Counted from the first letter of the stretch, positions 10,858-21,309 are shown. The stretch is 64,000 bases of DNA from Atherix ibis (GCA_958298945.1 CATQJD010000001.1:1963773-2027772), one strand, 5' to 3'. Numbers and translations: made by a program. The notes: generated from the sequence alone by a model not told the origin.

Positions 10858-11300
10858 CTGGTTTGTGCGACACCTATTAAAATTTCAGGTGACGAATAAG
10901 TCATCAATACTGTGGTATTTGTAGGGCTTATATAATAACACAGGTAATTCCAACGGTATACCGAGTTGGAAGGGCCTGCAAGAAGGTAGCCTCGGTATCA
11001 AACTCCCCGCTTGCCTACTGAGCTACAGCTAACTGTCGTAATTATTAAGACTAGAGGGCCTAATTTGTTCCACCGTAACTTGGCTCCACATTGGGCATCG
11101 TTTTTTTATGCACCACAAGACAATGGCCAATAAAGTGATAAAATCCAACAAAAAAATACCAGTTAGAGCCCCACGTTGGGTGCCGTCCTGTTATGGTAAT
11201 TACAAAATTAATCTTGTCAATTCTCCCGCCTTGGAAGAAAATGCTTCTCGCTAGCTTTTTGCGTACATTGTAGGCGAATTCGAAGCGTGTGAAAAGTGGT
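10858..11300. other. Spacer between the two repeat copies
   Basis: No gene recognised. It contains the GC-richer text gaagggcctgcaagaaggtagcctcgg and the phrases ttggctccacattgggcatcg and gccccacgttgggtgccgtc, which are diverged versions of each other about 90 bases apart. This suggests an internal duplication. Confidence 0.45.
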
Positions 11301-11306
11301 GCTCTC

Positions 11307-11600
11307 ACACCACCATAACCAGAAAAAATTCCTGCAGAAACATGTAGGGGAAAATGCAGACATCCAACGGTGTTAATTTCTCCGTGGAAGAGGTAGCAGG
11401 AGAAAGAAGAAATCGAGAAGATGCAAAAAGTAAAAAAAAATTACCCGAAAAAAAATTAACAAAATATTTAGACAAATGAGAGGGAATAGGAAATGATGAG
11501 GAAGGTATTGGGAAGGTTAAAATGAAAAAACATTGACATTGGGAAGGTTAAAATTTCTAATTATAAATATATATAAAAAATTTAGAAAAAAATTAAACTT
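11307..11600 (+). repeat. Dispersed repeat, copy 2
   Basis: It starts tcacaccaccataaccagaaaaaattc and keeps the same order of words as the copy at 10385 (aacatgtaggggaaaatgcaga, ggtgttaatttctcc, gatgcaaaaa, gaaatgatgaggaaggtat). The copies are about 920 bases apart. Confidence 0.65.
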
Positions 11601-12119
11601 GTTCATGCATATATTAATAATAAATAATTTGCTTATTATTATTTTTTTTTTATAAATTAGAAGCAAACTAAATAGAAACTAAAAAATTGTTTCAAATTAG
11701 TATTACATTTTTTTATTTATGGTTATTTATAAGAAAGTAAAAGAAAACAAGAGAAAGATTTACGCGAATAGTCGGCCGAACTCTTACACATTTCTCCGCC
11801 TGATATGTAGCACTTTTCCCCTCATGATGCAGGCTGCCTTTTCAAATTTCTCGTACATACGGGTTTGCCGTTGATTCGACGAAGCATCATCGAACCATGT
11901 AATGTTCTGACAAAAGTACTGCTAGAGTTAACAAAACCGACTGAATATTCCATGCATAGTCTTGCTGGTTTGTGGAATTTCTATTTAAATTTAAGGTGAT
12001 GTAAAACCAACAAGGATAATTTTGTATCTCAAATAGTTTATTACTTTCAAATTAATAAGCTAAATGATTTTATTTTCACTGATTTCAGAAAACATTTGGT
12101 AAACTTTCCCACTCAATAA

Positions 12120-12780
12120 TTTTAATTAAACTTCAGAAAATGAGCTTTTCGCTAATGCTACTTAATTGCTTTAAGTCCTACCCAGTCAATAAAACTTATC
12201 AGGTATCATTCCGTAAGTCGCTCTCTAGAGGAATTATGCAATATCTTTTGCGATATGAAAATGTTTTCCTGTGTTGGATACATGATGGATTACTGCCACT
12301 GCAATTCTAATGGCCTACGTCTTTTACGGAGGCCTTTAGCAAGCGTATTGATTCGATTCAACAGAATTTTATTAAATATGTGTTAAGAGATATTTCGTTG
12401 TATAATCCTTTTGGGCTCCCACCTAGTGTGGAGCAGCTTAAATTGCTTAATATGCCTTTACTAGAAAAACGACGTAAGTTTGCTGACCTAATTTTTATTC
12501 ATCCAGTATAGAATTCAAATATTGGCTGTTGGTCTGTAACCAATAAAGTTACATTTAGGAATATTGGGCATAATCTCACACGCTTACCTATGGTATATTG
12601 AAAGAAGATTTCTTCATTTAATTACGTTCTTCATCAGACGGTGAAAGAAATATATTTGGTTCTTAATAATTCCAAGAAATTCAATCTCTATTTAATATGG
12701 GACTCCTTGAAAAAGCTCTCGTTTACAGTCCTGACTTAGACTTTTATTTTTGGGGTCTGTGCTCTTATTGCTGTTTATAT
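12120..12780 (+). pseudogene. Non-LTR retrotransposon ORF2 C-terminal remnant
   Basis: The best frame reads FSKRIDSIQQNFIKYVLRD, then LYNPFGLPPSVEQLKLLN and PLLEKRRKFADLIFIH. This is the region after the RT domain in jockey-, I- or BS-like LINEs, where a protein typically continues SIQ..F..Y.LR and RR...L.FI. Upstream text (about 12240-12320) is weakly similar to the preceding segment. Stops occur after FIHPV. There is no poly-A tail or target duplication that I can find. It is a dead 5'-truncated fragment. Confidence 0.65.
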
Positions 12781-13800
12781 ATAGTTTACCCTTTTTCCAA
12801 TTTGAGCCGAATCTTCTTGATCGATGAATTGTTTTCTAGTATTTACTCTGGAAGTATGTGATTCGAGCTTATATCCAAATATGTGGTCAAAATAAAAAAC
12901 ACGAATGAGTTACCATTACGTCCAAGCGAGAAATCTGAGTACACTAAAAGGGCGTTGTTTTTATTACATTTTTTTGAATGGTATTGGTACACACTTACTA
13001 CGTGGTATGAATGACGAATCAATGAATTTAGGCTAGGTAACATATATTGTTCTAATCCGATGAATTCTAATTACAAGATATTTTCATTAAATAGTGATGG
13101 CCCATATGTTTCAAATTACTTTTCGTAATAAATTATTTACTTGCACATCGGAAATTCATTAGCAAAAACGAACACAATGAGTTTTGATAGTGGCAACCTG
13201 ATGGTGATCTATAAATAGAAAAAGGGTAACCCAACGGAGCTCCACAATAAAAACCAACAAAGATATTCACTGGAAAATGGCTAATTGCCTTGAAACTCAA
13301 CCTGAGTTTGGATTGAGTGGTGAATACAAAGAAAAAAATATATCCCAAAATAATTCTACATATAATATATGGCCTAGGAACATCAAGAAAGAATCAGCTC
13401 AGACGAGTAGTGGGCCAGATAAACACGGACATCTTCAAAGATAGACAAATAACTTTTGGAAGATAGCAAGCACCCAAAGACAGGCCCAAACCTCCTGACA
13501 ATTAAAGAATATAGAAAAAAGGAACACAACCACAATCAACAAGAAGAAGAGATTCGGTAAAGCCAGGAAACTTAGAAAAGAGATATCAAAACTTTATAGA
13601 CCTATTAGTGTAGCGAATATAAGAGAGCTCAGCAGAACTTCATAGAATAATTAAAAAATTTGAAAAGAAAAAAATAAGGGTAAATACTACAAAAGTAACG
13701 ATGACATGGCACTGACCACGTTCAAGAGGCGAGTTAATATTGAATACTAATCGACCATTAATGCTGCTAGATAACAAATATTCTAAAAGGATCTTACACT
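12781..13800. other. No recognised gene
   Basis: Several short open frames occur but none carries a motif I can name. The later part (13380-13800) is A-rich and lies just upstream of the Asn-rich Gag end at 13805, so it may be decayed Gag sequence of that element. Confidence 0.4.
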
Positions 13801-13804
13801 GACA

Positions 13805-14089
13805 GTGAAAATTGAAATTTCCACCTCAATAAATCAGATTTCATGTACTAATATTAAAATGAATAATACTTACTATGAAAGAAGAAATAACTTTAATAAT
13901 ATAAATATTAATAGAAGAAATACCAATAATAACATAGATAGAGGTAATAATTATTATAACACAAATCAAAATAACAATAGTTACATGAATAAAAAAGGTA
14001 ATTATAACAATAATGATAATAATAATGGGAACAATTCTAATCGTAATCCTAATAATGGAAGAACTCGAAGAATATATAATGTAAACTAA
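13805..14089 (+). pseudogene. Asn-rich Gag C-terminal region
   Basis: A 94-residue frame, over a third asparagine, contains RNNFNN, NNNIDRGNNYYN and NNDNNNGNNSNR. Asn-rich basic tails are typical of the Gag of the 17.6/297-like elements, where they replace Cys-His knuckles and bind RNA. The low complexity makes the opposite strand open too, and that opposite frame is a shadow. The upstream Gag is not recognisable. Confidence 0.6.
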
Positions 14090-14285
14090 AATAATAATAT
14101 AAATAATAATAGACAAATTAACTATAGGTCTAATAATCATAATTATAATAATAATCCTAATAATAGGACAATGTAATTTATTTTAAGAATGGAATTCCGA
14201 CCTAAAACAAAATATATTCTTAATAATAATAAGAAAAATAAAAATTTAGGTACCTATAACTATGTACAACTAAGGGATATCTACA

Positions 14286-14528
14286 GTGGGAAAATATAGA
14301 AATTTTAAAAAATACAGGCGCAATCCTATGGATAGAAATATTATTAACTACAATACGTGTATGGTTAACAAAATAAAAGGAATAACTATAGAAAATATAT
14401 ATACAATGGGCTTGACGTCCATGAAGCTTGAATATGAAGATCAAATAATAAAACACAGTTTTCTCATAGGCAACAATAACCTGCCAATAATCACCGATAG
14501 CATAATAGGAAGAGATTTTCTAGTGTAA
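14286..14528 (+). pseudogene. Retroviral-type protease remnant
   Basis: The 80-residue frame ends ITDSIIGRDFLV, the conserved C-terminal flap and helix of the 17.6/297-type protease. The active-site strand that should precede it is frameshifted and not convincingly present. It lies in the right place between the Asn-rich Gag and RT. Confidence 0.6.
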
Positions 14529-14684
14529 TATTTGGCAATAATTGACTATGAAACTTTCATCTTGGAATTGAGGGTCCATGGTGAAATAATTAATACACGA
14601 ATGGGGGGTAAAATCAACAATATGCATAATGTATATCAATAATGTTCAGCTTATGCTATCTATAGCAGTAGCAGAAGTTACACT

Positions 14685-15420
14685 CATGTGCATTAATATA
14701 CTTGAATGACATCATAGTCTGTGGTTCAGACCTACCAAATAATAATAAAACCTGAAAAGCGTATACAAAAGACTAAGAGAGCATAATCTTAAATTCAATC
14801 CCGAAAAATAGAGCTTTCTAAAAATGGAAGTAATTTAGCTAGGACACTTAATAACTGCGAAGGAGATACTGAAAAACGTAGATGAGGCAAACAGGTTCGT
14901 ATCTTTCTGCGATTATTACAGACGGTTCAACCAAAATTTGCAAAAATAGCCAAACGGCTGAACATATTCTTTGAATGGACCAGTGAATAGAAAATTTCAT
15001 TCAATAGATTGAGAAAACTACTAATTAGATCACCCTTACTCTAATATCCCAATTTTGATAGACTATTCTTCATAACTACTAATACCTCAGCTTATGCCCT
15101 AGGAAATTGTCTGTCGCAGAGCGAAATTGGGAGTGATAAGCAAATAGCAAACGTCAGAAGGACTCTAAATAAACACAAGTTTAACAAGTCAATTATTGAG
15201 AAAGAGGTGCTAAGTATATAATGGGTATACATTATTTTATGCCATACCTATATGGTAAGCACTTCAAGATAGTAACCGATCATCGCCCTATAATTAGCCT
15301 CTTCAGACACAAATATCTCCCTTCGAAACTAACTCAAACTCGATTACATTTTATGGACTATGATTTGGGGACAACATATAAACAGGCAAAATGAATACAA
15401 ACGCTGATGACTTATCACGA
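14685..15420 (+). pseudogene. gypsy RT palm-thumb and RNase H remnant
   Basis: Near 14695 the frame reads LIYLNDIIVCGSDL, which corresponds to the RT YLDD box with Asn in place of the first Asp. Later pieces give FCDYYRRF (RT end) at about 14905 and FITTNTSAYALGNCLSQ at about 15070, the RNase H start with Asn where Asp is usual. ADDLSR-like residues appear near 15400. The pieces are in different frames. Confidence 0.65.
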
Positions 15421-15469
15421 ATAAATATCGATTTTTTTTTAAACCTCTATCCAAAAAATATAAATTTAC

Positions 15470-15890
15470 TAACCCGTGGAATAGAGTGTAGAAAACATGG
15501 TAAAGTTAAAATTTATGAAACACCACAAAAAGGTAAGTTTAAAATAAGGCATCCTTATATATGGGAATGAACCTCTGTTGCGGGTATAATAATTGTGAAA
15601 CGTATCCAATTTAAGAGGATAAATGAGTCCAATATTATTAATAAAAAGATTCATAAAAAGATAGCTAAAATAGTTGAAAATGACCCGTGGAATAGAGGCT
15701 AGAAAACTGAATAGAAGTAAAGTTAAAATTAATGAAAAACCCAAGAATGGAAAATATAAAATAGGGTACCCTTGCATATGGGAACGAACCTCGGTTACGA
15801 ATACAAGAACTTAAAAACATATCCAATTTAAGAAGATAACTAAGCCCAATATTATTAACAAAAATAAACATGAAAATAGAGCCAAGACAC
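15470..15890 (+). repeat. Diverged direct duplication within the gypsy wreck
   Basis: Two similar segments of about 210 bases start at acccgtggaatagagtgtagaaaac (15471) and acccgtggaatagaggctagaaaac (15683). Both continue with aagttaaaatt, aatgaaa, gtttaaaataaggcatcc/tataaaatagggtaccc and tatgggaacgaacctc-like words. The period is about 212. It appears to be an internal tandem duplication of the pol spacer, since decayed. Confidence 0.75.
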
Positions 15891-16113
15891 TTGCAAATGT
15901 AAACTACCAGAAATAAAAATATAATATATAAATGATCTAGTAATAACTTTTAGCGGGAATCCTTTAGATCAAATGGTGATGATTGTGCAGAAACTAATAA
16001 ATCATACTAGCAGACTAAAAATTAATGAGTTAAGTCTCGCATACAGTGATTAAATATTTAAATACTTTAGCGTAACACAATTTTAAGATATATTTAACGA
16101 TACACAAACTAAA

Positions 16114-16587
16114 ATGCGATCGAAATTTAAAATACGTCAGCTGCGCATACTATTATCTAAACCGCCGTTGAAAATAAAGCCTAAACATAATATGATCGAC
16201 CTTATAAAGGAATTCCATACAACTCCATACAGGGGATACGATGGCATAAGAAAATGTATTCCTAAATTAAAGCAACATTATATATGGAAAAATATGAACA
16301 AAATAGTCAAGCAATATATAAATAATTGTGAAAATTTTTCAAAGAATAAACTTATTAAACATATAAATGAACCTTTGACACTATCGGAAATTACAAACAG
16401 TAGCTTTGCAATTGTATCAATAGATGCAGTTGGGTTGCAAAGACCTTCGCAGGGATACAGATATATGCTGACGATACAGTGCGACTTTACAAAAGTTTAC
16501 GAAGCCTTTCTAATGAAATCAAAAGACACTATAACAGTACTAAAAACCATTGCTGAAAAATATATTTTAAGGTACGGATATTTTTGA
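16114..16587 (+). pseudogene. gypsy integrase N-terminal half (17.6/297-like)
   Basis: A 157-residue frame contains the zinc-binding domain and the start of the catalytic core. The zinc domain reads EFHTTPYRGYDGIRK and later CENFSKNK. The usual second His is Tyr and the second Cys of the pair is Phe, so zinc binding should be lost. The core reads IVSIDAVGLQRPSQGYRYML and TIQCDFTKVYEAF, with both expected Asp residues in place up to there. The frame ends before the rest of the core. Fragments of the integrase end continue to about 16810. Confidence 0.75.
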
Positions 16588-16969
16588 ACTTTTGAAAAGA
16601 AAAAAGGTATAGTGTTTAAAAACAATCTTTTTAAGAACTTGTGTAAGTTACTTAACTTAAAAAACCACCTATTTAAGCACTTCAGCTAAAATTAAAAAGG
16701 GCACAAAATATAGCTAAAGATAAACTCACACGAGTGATAAATCAGCAAAAGCAGCATGAATGTAAAACTGCACATCGTTTTCTCGTTAAACGTAAATGAT
16801 ATAGTTTATCTATATATACTGGGCGAATCGAAGGAAAAATGAAATTCCATACGAAGGTAGTTCCTTATCGCATTATTCAAAGAAATGGAGTAACTTTAAA
16901 AACAAAAATTGGCAATCATACAACCAAGGGATATAATAATTTAATTTATTTTATATAATTTATATATAT

Positions 16970-17242
16970 ATATATATAGTACCATACCACAAACTAAATA
17001 GCAAAAGCATAAATGCAAATTAATAAGAAAATATGCAACAGAAGAATAATATATAAAATAATATTATACATGTAAAAGAAAAATTCAAAGAAAAACAGAA
17101 GAAAATAAAGACATTTGTATTACTTTTTCAAAGCAATGAAAAATAACACTTGTAAAATAAATGTAAAGAGACAAATAAATTATAATAAAATAAAATAAAA
17201 ACATTATATGTTTTTAATATAGAAAAAAATTAAAAATTTTCA
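16970..17242. other. AT-rich junction between gypsy wreck and rDNA
   Basis: It contains an (at)n run at 16958-16978 and several A-rich runs. No gene. Confidence 0.5.
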
Positions 17243-17257
17243 TAACTGTTGTGGTCT

Positions 17258-17293
<36 letters not shown>

Positions 17294-17457
17294 TATAGTT
17301 CACCATCTTTCGGGTCACAACATATATGCTCAAGGTACGCTTTAGTTAGAGGTATAAATAATAATAGTAAATATTAAATATAAAATAATCCAATATTAAC
17401 ATTTAACTTAATTACGCCTTTAGGTTTTAAATAATACCTAATGACTTGCACATATGT

Positions 17458-17489
<32 letters not shown>

Positions 17490-18258
17490 GCGAAGGTATT
17501 CTAAATCTAAAGCATTGTCAATAATATATATATTTATAAAATATATACATATATATTAATAACATCTTCATTAATGTTAGCATTATATATTTATGTGCTG
17601 TTATATATTTATTCAGTATTATATTTGCAATTTTATAAAATATAAGCCATAACAGCTAATACATATATAAACTTTTTTACTTTAATACCTTATGATAAAT
17701 TTTGTTTATAACAGATTACAATGTATTTTAAGGAAAAAATGCACAATAATTATATATTTTATATTAAAATTATATGCTTACTGATGACTTTTCCGCAATT
17801 GATATTTAGATTCATCAGGCTTAACCTCTAAACAGTTTCACGTACTTTTTAACTCTCTATTCAGAGTTCTTTTCAACTTTCCCTCACGGTACTTATTTGC
17901 TATCGGTCTCATGGTCATATTTAGTTTTAGATGGAGTTTACCACCCGATTAGTGCTGCACTATCAAGCAACACGACTCTTAAGAAATGTCTTTTAGTATA
18001 TATTAATGTTTTACGGGCCTGGCACTCTCTTTGGGTAATTGACCCCCTTTAAGAAGGACTTAAACTATTAATATTTAATACTAAATTAAAAACAATCTAT
18101 ACACTGCATCTTATATTTGTAAATAATATACAAAATAACTTAGTGCTGAACTATTTTCTTTTCGCTCGCCGCTACTAAGCAAATCCTTGTTAGTTTCTTT
18201 TCCTTCCCTCATTAATATGCTTAAATCCAGGAAGTAGTCTCATATGAGTTGAGGTTAT
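17243..18258 (-). rRNA. 28S rRNA 5' fragment, decayed
   Basis: On the minus strand this matches the first quarter of insect 28S rRNA: from the start (acctcaactcatatgagac at 18256) through the D1 region, the conserved gagagttaaaaagtacgtg and taccgtgagggaaag stretches, the variable D2 region, and gatggtgaactatacctgatc. It stops near 17243, where the gypsy-derived AT-rich sequence begins. Several positions that are nearly universal differ, for example gactacttcctggatttaagc where flies have cccc and ctgaattt. These changes and the truncation indicate an rDNA pseudogene or a relic array end, not a working unit. Confidence 0.9.
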
Positions 18259-18465
18259 ACCATTATTAAATTTTTAATTTTTTTATTATATAGTCAGTCA
18301 TTTTTACTGCTATATAATGCTAAGATTATATCATTTTTAATATATTATTATATTGTAATAATATTTCATATATTTAATTTTTTTTTATATTTTTATACAT
18401 TTTTATTAATTTCTATCTATTATATAATTTCTATCTATTATAGAGTTTTTCATTTTGTAAGATTT

Positions 18466-18690
18466 TATTATGTGTATGTATGACTTTTTGTTGTTTCAAG
18501 ATGTGTGTGTTTTTGAAGTCATGAAAGAGAGTAAGCGTATTTGTGTGAAGAGATGAAAGAGCGTAAGCGTATTTCTTATGATGTATGTATGAGTTTTTGT
18601 TGTTTCAATATGTGTGTTTTTTTGAAGTCATGAAAGAGCGTAAGCGTATTTGAGTGAAGAGGAGATGAAAGAGTGTAAGCGTATTCAAAA
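18466..18690. repeat. Two-copy tandem repeat of about 115 bp in ITS2
   Basis: Each copy contains tgtatgtatga(c/g)tttttgttgtttcaa, a gtgtgt run, then gaagtcatgaaagag(a/c)gtaagcgtattt and agatgaaagag(c/t)gtaagcgtatt. The inner word atgaaagagNgtaagcgtatt therefore occurs four times. The copies start near 18473 and 18587. Confidence 0.8.
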
Positions 18691-18772
18691 GAATACTGCG
18701 ATGATGTTAGAATTGTAATGTTATTGATGTTAGGATTGTATGGAGCGAGAAAAAAAGTAGCATATTTGGACA

Positions 18773-18922
18773 TAGGGGGCCATGAAAAAAGAATGAGTCA
18801 CGCTCTTACTTTCGAGAATGAAATTAATTTTTTTTAATTTTACATAAAAATAAAATTATGTAAAATTTTAAAAAAATAACAATAATGTTGGTTGGTGAGC
18901 GAAGCGAGCAGGGCGGAGCCCC
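18773..18922. mobile_element. Small insertion with 8-bp inverted ends
   Basis: The left end reads tagggggcc and the right end ggagccccctag, giving an 8-bp inverted repeat. The right part (ggtgagcgaagcgagcaggg) is far more GC-rich than its surroundings and contains the palindrome-like gagcgaagcgagc. It may be a short non-autonomous transposon in the spacer. The type is unknown. Confidence 0.45.
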
Positions 18923-19135
18923 CTAGTGTAAATAATAATATATATTTTTCAAATTTTTTACTTGTATAAAATAATTTTTTTATTTTCAAAATATATTTTA
19001 TATAATAATAATATTTTAATGAATATAATAATTGTTAATGTTAAAAATTCTAAGCAATGTTAAAATTTTATAACACAAAATGCCAATTTTATAATTTTAA
19101 ATTCGATGAAAAATCGAGTTAAGTTAGCGTAATCA

Positions 19136-19165
19136 TACAACCCTCAACCATATGTAGTCTATGCA
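19136..19165 (-). rRNA. 2S rRNA
   Basis: On the minus strand the 30 bases match the fly 2S rRNA at all but two positions near its 5' end (tgcatagac, where Drosophila has tgcttggac). The 3' part acatatggttgagggttgta is identical. A separate 2S rRNA, split from 5.8S by a short spacer, is characteristic of Diptera and anchors the organism call. The two changes fit the general decay of this rDNA copy. Confidence 0.9.
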
Positions 19166-19179
19166 ATATATCTTAAGAT
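19166..19179 (-). other. ITS2a spacer between 5.8S and 2S
   Basis: About 14 bases (atatatcttaagat region) between the 5.8S 3' end and 2S. The self-complementary atatcttaagatat lies here. Confidence 0.65.
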
Positions 19180-19309
19180 ATACATATAGCATAGACTGTA
19201 ATATGCGTTCAAATTGTCGATGTACATGTGTCCTGCAGTTTACACGATGACGCACACTTTGCTGCGTTCTTCATCGACCCATGAGCCAAGTGATCCACCG
19301 CTTAGAGTT
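19180..19309 (-). rRNA. 5.8S rRNA, probably a pseudogene copy
   Basis: The minus strand starts aactctaagcggtggatcac and contains gggtcgatgaagaacgcagc and ctgcaggacacatg, all hallmarks of 5.8S. It departs from the fly sequence at conserved sites: cacttggctc instead of cactcggctc, gtgtaaactg instead of gtgtgaactg, and tattacag instead of tatcgcag. Several of these are C-to-T or G-to-A changes. It lies in the proper place between ITS1 and 2S. Confidence 0.9.
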
Positions 19310-19429
19310 TATAAATTTTAAATACACATTATACAATGAGCATTTTTATCTAAATTATTTTTCTTGGTAAAATTCCGTTTCCGGGTACATTTGTGATTAC
19401 TTTTTAATTGATTAAATTGTGATTATGGA
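19310..19429 (-). other. ITS1 start, truncated
   Basis: About 50-100 bases of AT-rich sequence follow the 5.8S 5' end. By about 19430 the sequence is gypsy Gag, so ITS1, 18S and the external spacer are absent here. Confidence 0.55.
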
Positions 19430-19640
19430 GTCCACATTTCCTTACTTTTAAGATTTGAAGATTTTATTGCTACTGCAAGTTTCACAGCACCATCGAATGT
19501 TTTACTCGCATCTTGTTGCAACAGTCGTTCTTGAATATCGTTATCTCCAATTCTTCTTACAAATTGTGATGGTAAATGCGTTGATTTCGTTGAAGATAAA
19601 CATTTGTTACATCTAATATTTCAAATTTTTGGTAACTTTC
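19430..19640 (-). pseudogene. gypsy Gag fragment
   Basis: A clean minus-strand stretch reads LPSQFVRRIGDNDIQERLL, then QQDASKTFDGAVKLAVAIK. This matches the end of gypsy Gag capsids, where a FIRGL...IRERLL...TF..A...A pattern is usual. It joins directly to the truncated ITS1. The flank to about 20060 may be decayed Gag N-terminal sequence. No other parts of this element are recognised nearby. Confidence 0.65.
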
Positions 19641-20400
19641 TAAAACCAGCCAGAAAATATGAAATAGGCTACCCTTGGAAATTTCACTAGGTATCGGACA
19701 TCACAGTAAACGCAATAATTTTATAAATTCGTTTTTTTTTTTCTTTTTTGGATTATCTGGAACAGTTTAAGATGTATTATAAGCTTTCGGACCTAATTCA
19801 ATAAAATGTATTATAAAACGCTCTCTGCATACTTGTTCCAATAATTTTCGATTCGTTGTAATTATGAATCGAAGCTTTTATTGTTTTCATCGAGCACAAT
19901 AAAACGGATAAGTCCTTGTCGGAAACTGTAGCCATTTTTTAGTATCTCAACAATTTGGGATATTTGCGTTTATTAATTCTTATTTAATTTATAAATATTG
20001 TCCATTTTGTAATATTATAAATATGTGAATGTTATGTAATGTAAATGTAATATGTAATTTGTACATAAAAATTACCTCCAGCCAATTACACGCGAATTCT
20101 TTGAAGAATTTATTGTTGGTGCTTGAAATTAATCCGCAATCATCGTTCATCAATTGTAGTGTAGTTGCTGAATCTGAACGGCTTTAAATATTTAAAATAC
20201 GTTGTAATTGTTATATAATTTATTTCAGATTAAGTAACAATTCTTAATCCTTTTTTCAAAAATTTAATATTGTATGGAACACTTTACTGTTCTGACATTG
20301 AATTGACATAAATTGCAAGGGCTGCAATGCTGCTAATTATTAATGTGAGTCGGCTTCTATATGTGTCGACTCAATATTTTAATTAAATATAATAAGTAAC
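19641..20400. other. AT-rich stretch, possibly decayed Gag flank
   Basis: No supported gene. Minus-strand frames are short. A (taaatatgtgaatgttatgtaatgtaaatgtaatatgtaat) run of related short words lies at 20020-20060. Confidence 0.4.
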
Positions 20401-20409
20401 TTATTATGA

Positions 20410-20800
20410 AACTTAATAAGGTGCCGGCAGATCAAATGTAATGTATACTCCAAAAGATATTACAATTCACAAGTAGACAAAAACAAAGAGAATTAAGTCT
20501 GGCTTATAATGACAAAATAATGGAAAATTTAAGTATATCGAAATTCAAAAAGATGTTCAATGATACGGAAACAAATTTGCTCTCAGATAATCAAATATCT
20601 CCGCCGTGGATACAGTTATATAAATCGCTAATACGAATAACGTAGCTGCAAAAATATGAATCCTGCTACTTTAAAAGTTGGAGATTTTATCTATGAAATA
20701 GGAGGCCTCTATGAAATTGCAAAAGGGGACCGCGTTAACTCAATATTCAAATTCGAAAACAAATTGAAAACCGTCCACAATAACAAGGATACAGCCCATT
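20410..20800 (+). pseudogene. 17.6/297-like pol spacer and integrase-end fragment
   Basis: The text at 20425-20600 (gcagatcaaatgtaatg, attaagtctggcttataatgac) parallels 15960-16110 of the gypsy wreck at 13.8-16.6 kb (tagatcaaatggtgatg, gttaagtctcgcatacagtgat). Further on a frame reads KVGDFIYEI then AKGDRVNS, suggestive of an integrase C-terminal end. This is a second, more deleted copy of the same family, on the other side of the rDNA fragment. Confidence 0.55.
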
Positions 20801-21186
20801 AAACATAAACAATATAAACTGTAAAAGATTTTATAAACAAAGAACTCGAATTTAATGTAATATAAGATAAATTCTATTATATAATCAAAACTGTTAAAAT
20901 ATAAACTGTACATAAAATTTATTAAAAAGGTGTATGCATTGAAAGAAAATATAAACAAATGTAAAAAAAATTATAACAAATAAAAACAAAAAAATGTTTG
21001 CATGAAAACGTACGATACCATGTAAGAAAATTTTTATAAATAATAATATAAATGATATTAATATAGTATAATATTTCAAATATATAACATATGTTATATA
21101 TATTAATTGTTGTATAAAAATATTGGCAAATTCATTACTTAAATTCAATTTAATGCCGAAAATAATTTTGTCTTTCTTTTTATTTT

Positions 21187-21300
21187 GTCAAAAATAATTT
21201 TGTCTCATTTGTATCCGTGGGATGTAGTAATATCTGAATAAGAGACAAAAATAATTTTGTCTCATTTGTACCGGTGGAATGTTGTAATATCTGGATAATT
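21187..21300 (+). repeat. Two-copy tandem repeat, period 57
   Basis: The unit (t/a)gacaaaaataattttgtctcatttgta(t/c)c(c/g)gtggaatgttgtaatatctggataa begins near 21187 and 21244. Each unit contains a small palindrome (agacaaaaataattttgtct). A partial third copy is at about 21157. Possibly part of a gypsy LTR. Confidence 0.75.
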
Positions 21301-21309
21301 GGCACATGT

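Larger units (their letters stand above)
13805..16950 (+). mobile_element. 17.6/297-like gypsy retrotransposon wreck
   Basis: On the plus strand the order is Asn-rich Gag end (13805-14089), protease region (14286-14528), RT (about 14685-14960), RNase H (about 15060-15420) and integrase (16114-16587). The Asn-rich Gag tail and the protease ending in IIGRDFL resemble the 17.6/297 group of fly gypsy elements. Between RNase H and integrase, 15470-15900 contains a diverged direct duplication. The DNA is extremely AT-rich and full of stops. No LTR pair could be placed. The right side abuts the 28S fragment at about 17243. Confidence 0.72.
18259..19135 (-). other. ITS2, enlarged by repeats and an insertion
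   Basis: This is the spacer between 28S and the 2S rRNA. It is very AT-rich at both ends. In the middle it carries a tandem duplication (18466-18690) and a GC-richer segment bounded by tagggggc and gccccct a (18773-18922). Neither is expected of a conserved spacer. Confidence 0.75.

Noticed and set aside
10980..11035. Text ctcggtatcaaactccccgcttgcc resembling a tRNA on the minus strand
   Set aside because: I could not find paired acceptor arms or an anticodon stem. Similarity is limited to a few bases.
13841..14140. Ile-rich minus-strand frame
   Set aside because: It is the complement of the Asn-rich Gag tail (aat repeats read as att). A shadow frame.
18773..18922. R1/R2-type rDNA-specific retrotransposon insertion
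   Set aside because: R1 and R2 insert far downstream in 28S, which is not in this fragment. The insert here is short, lies in ITS2 and has no coding sequence.
17243..19310. Functional rDNA unit
   Set aside because: 18S and most of 28S are absent, and 5.8S, 2S and 28S carry changes at conserved sites.
20740..21148. Two minus-strand hydrophobic frames
   Set aside because: The sequence is almost all A and T, and Phe, Ile and Tyr codons follow from composition. No motif seen.
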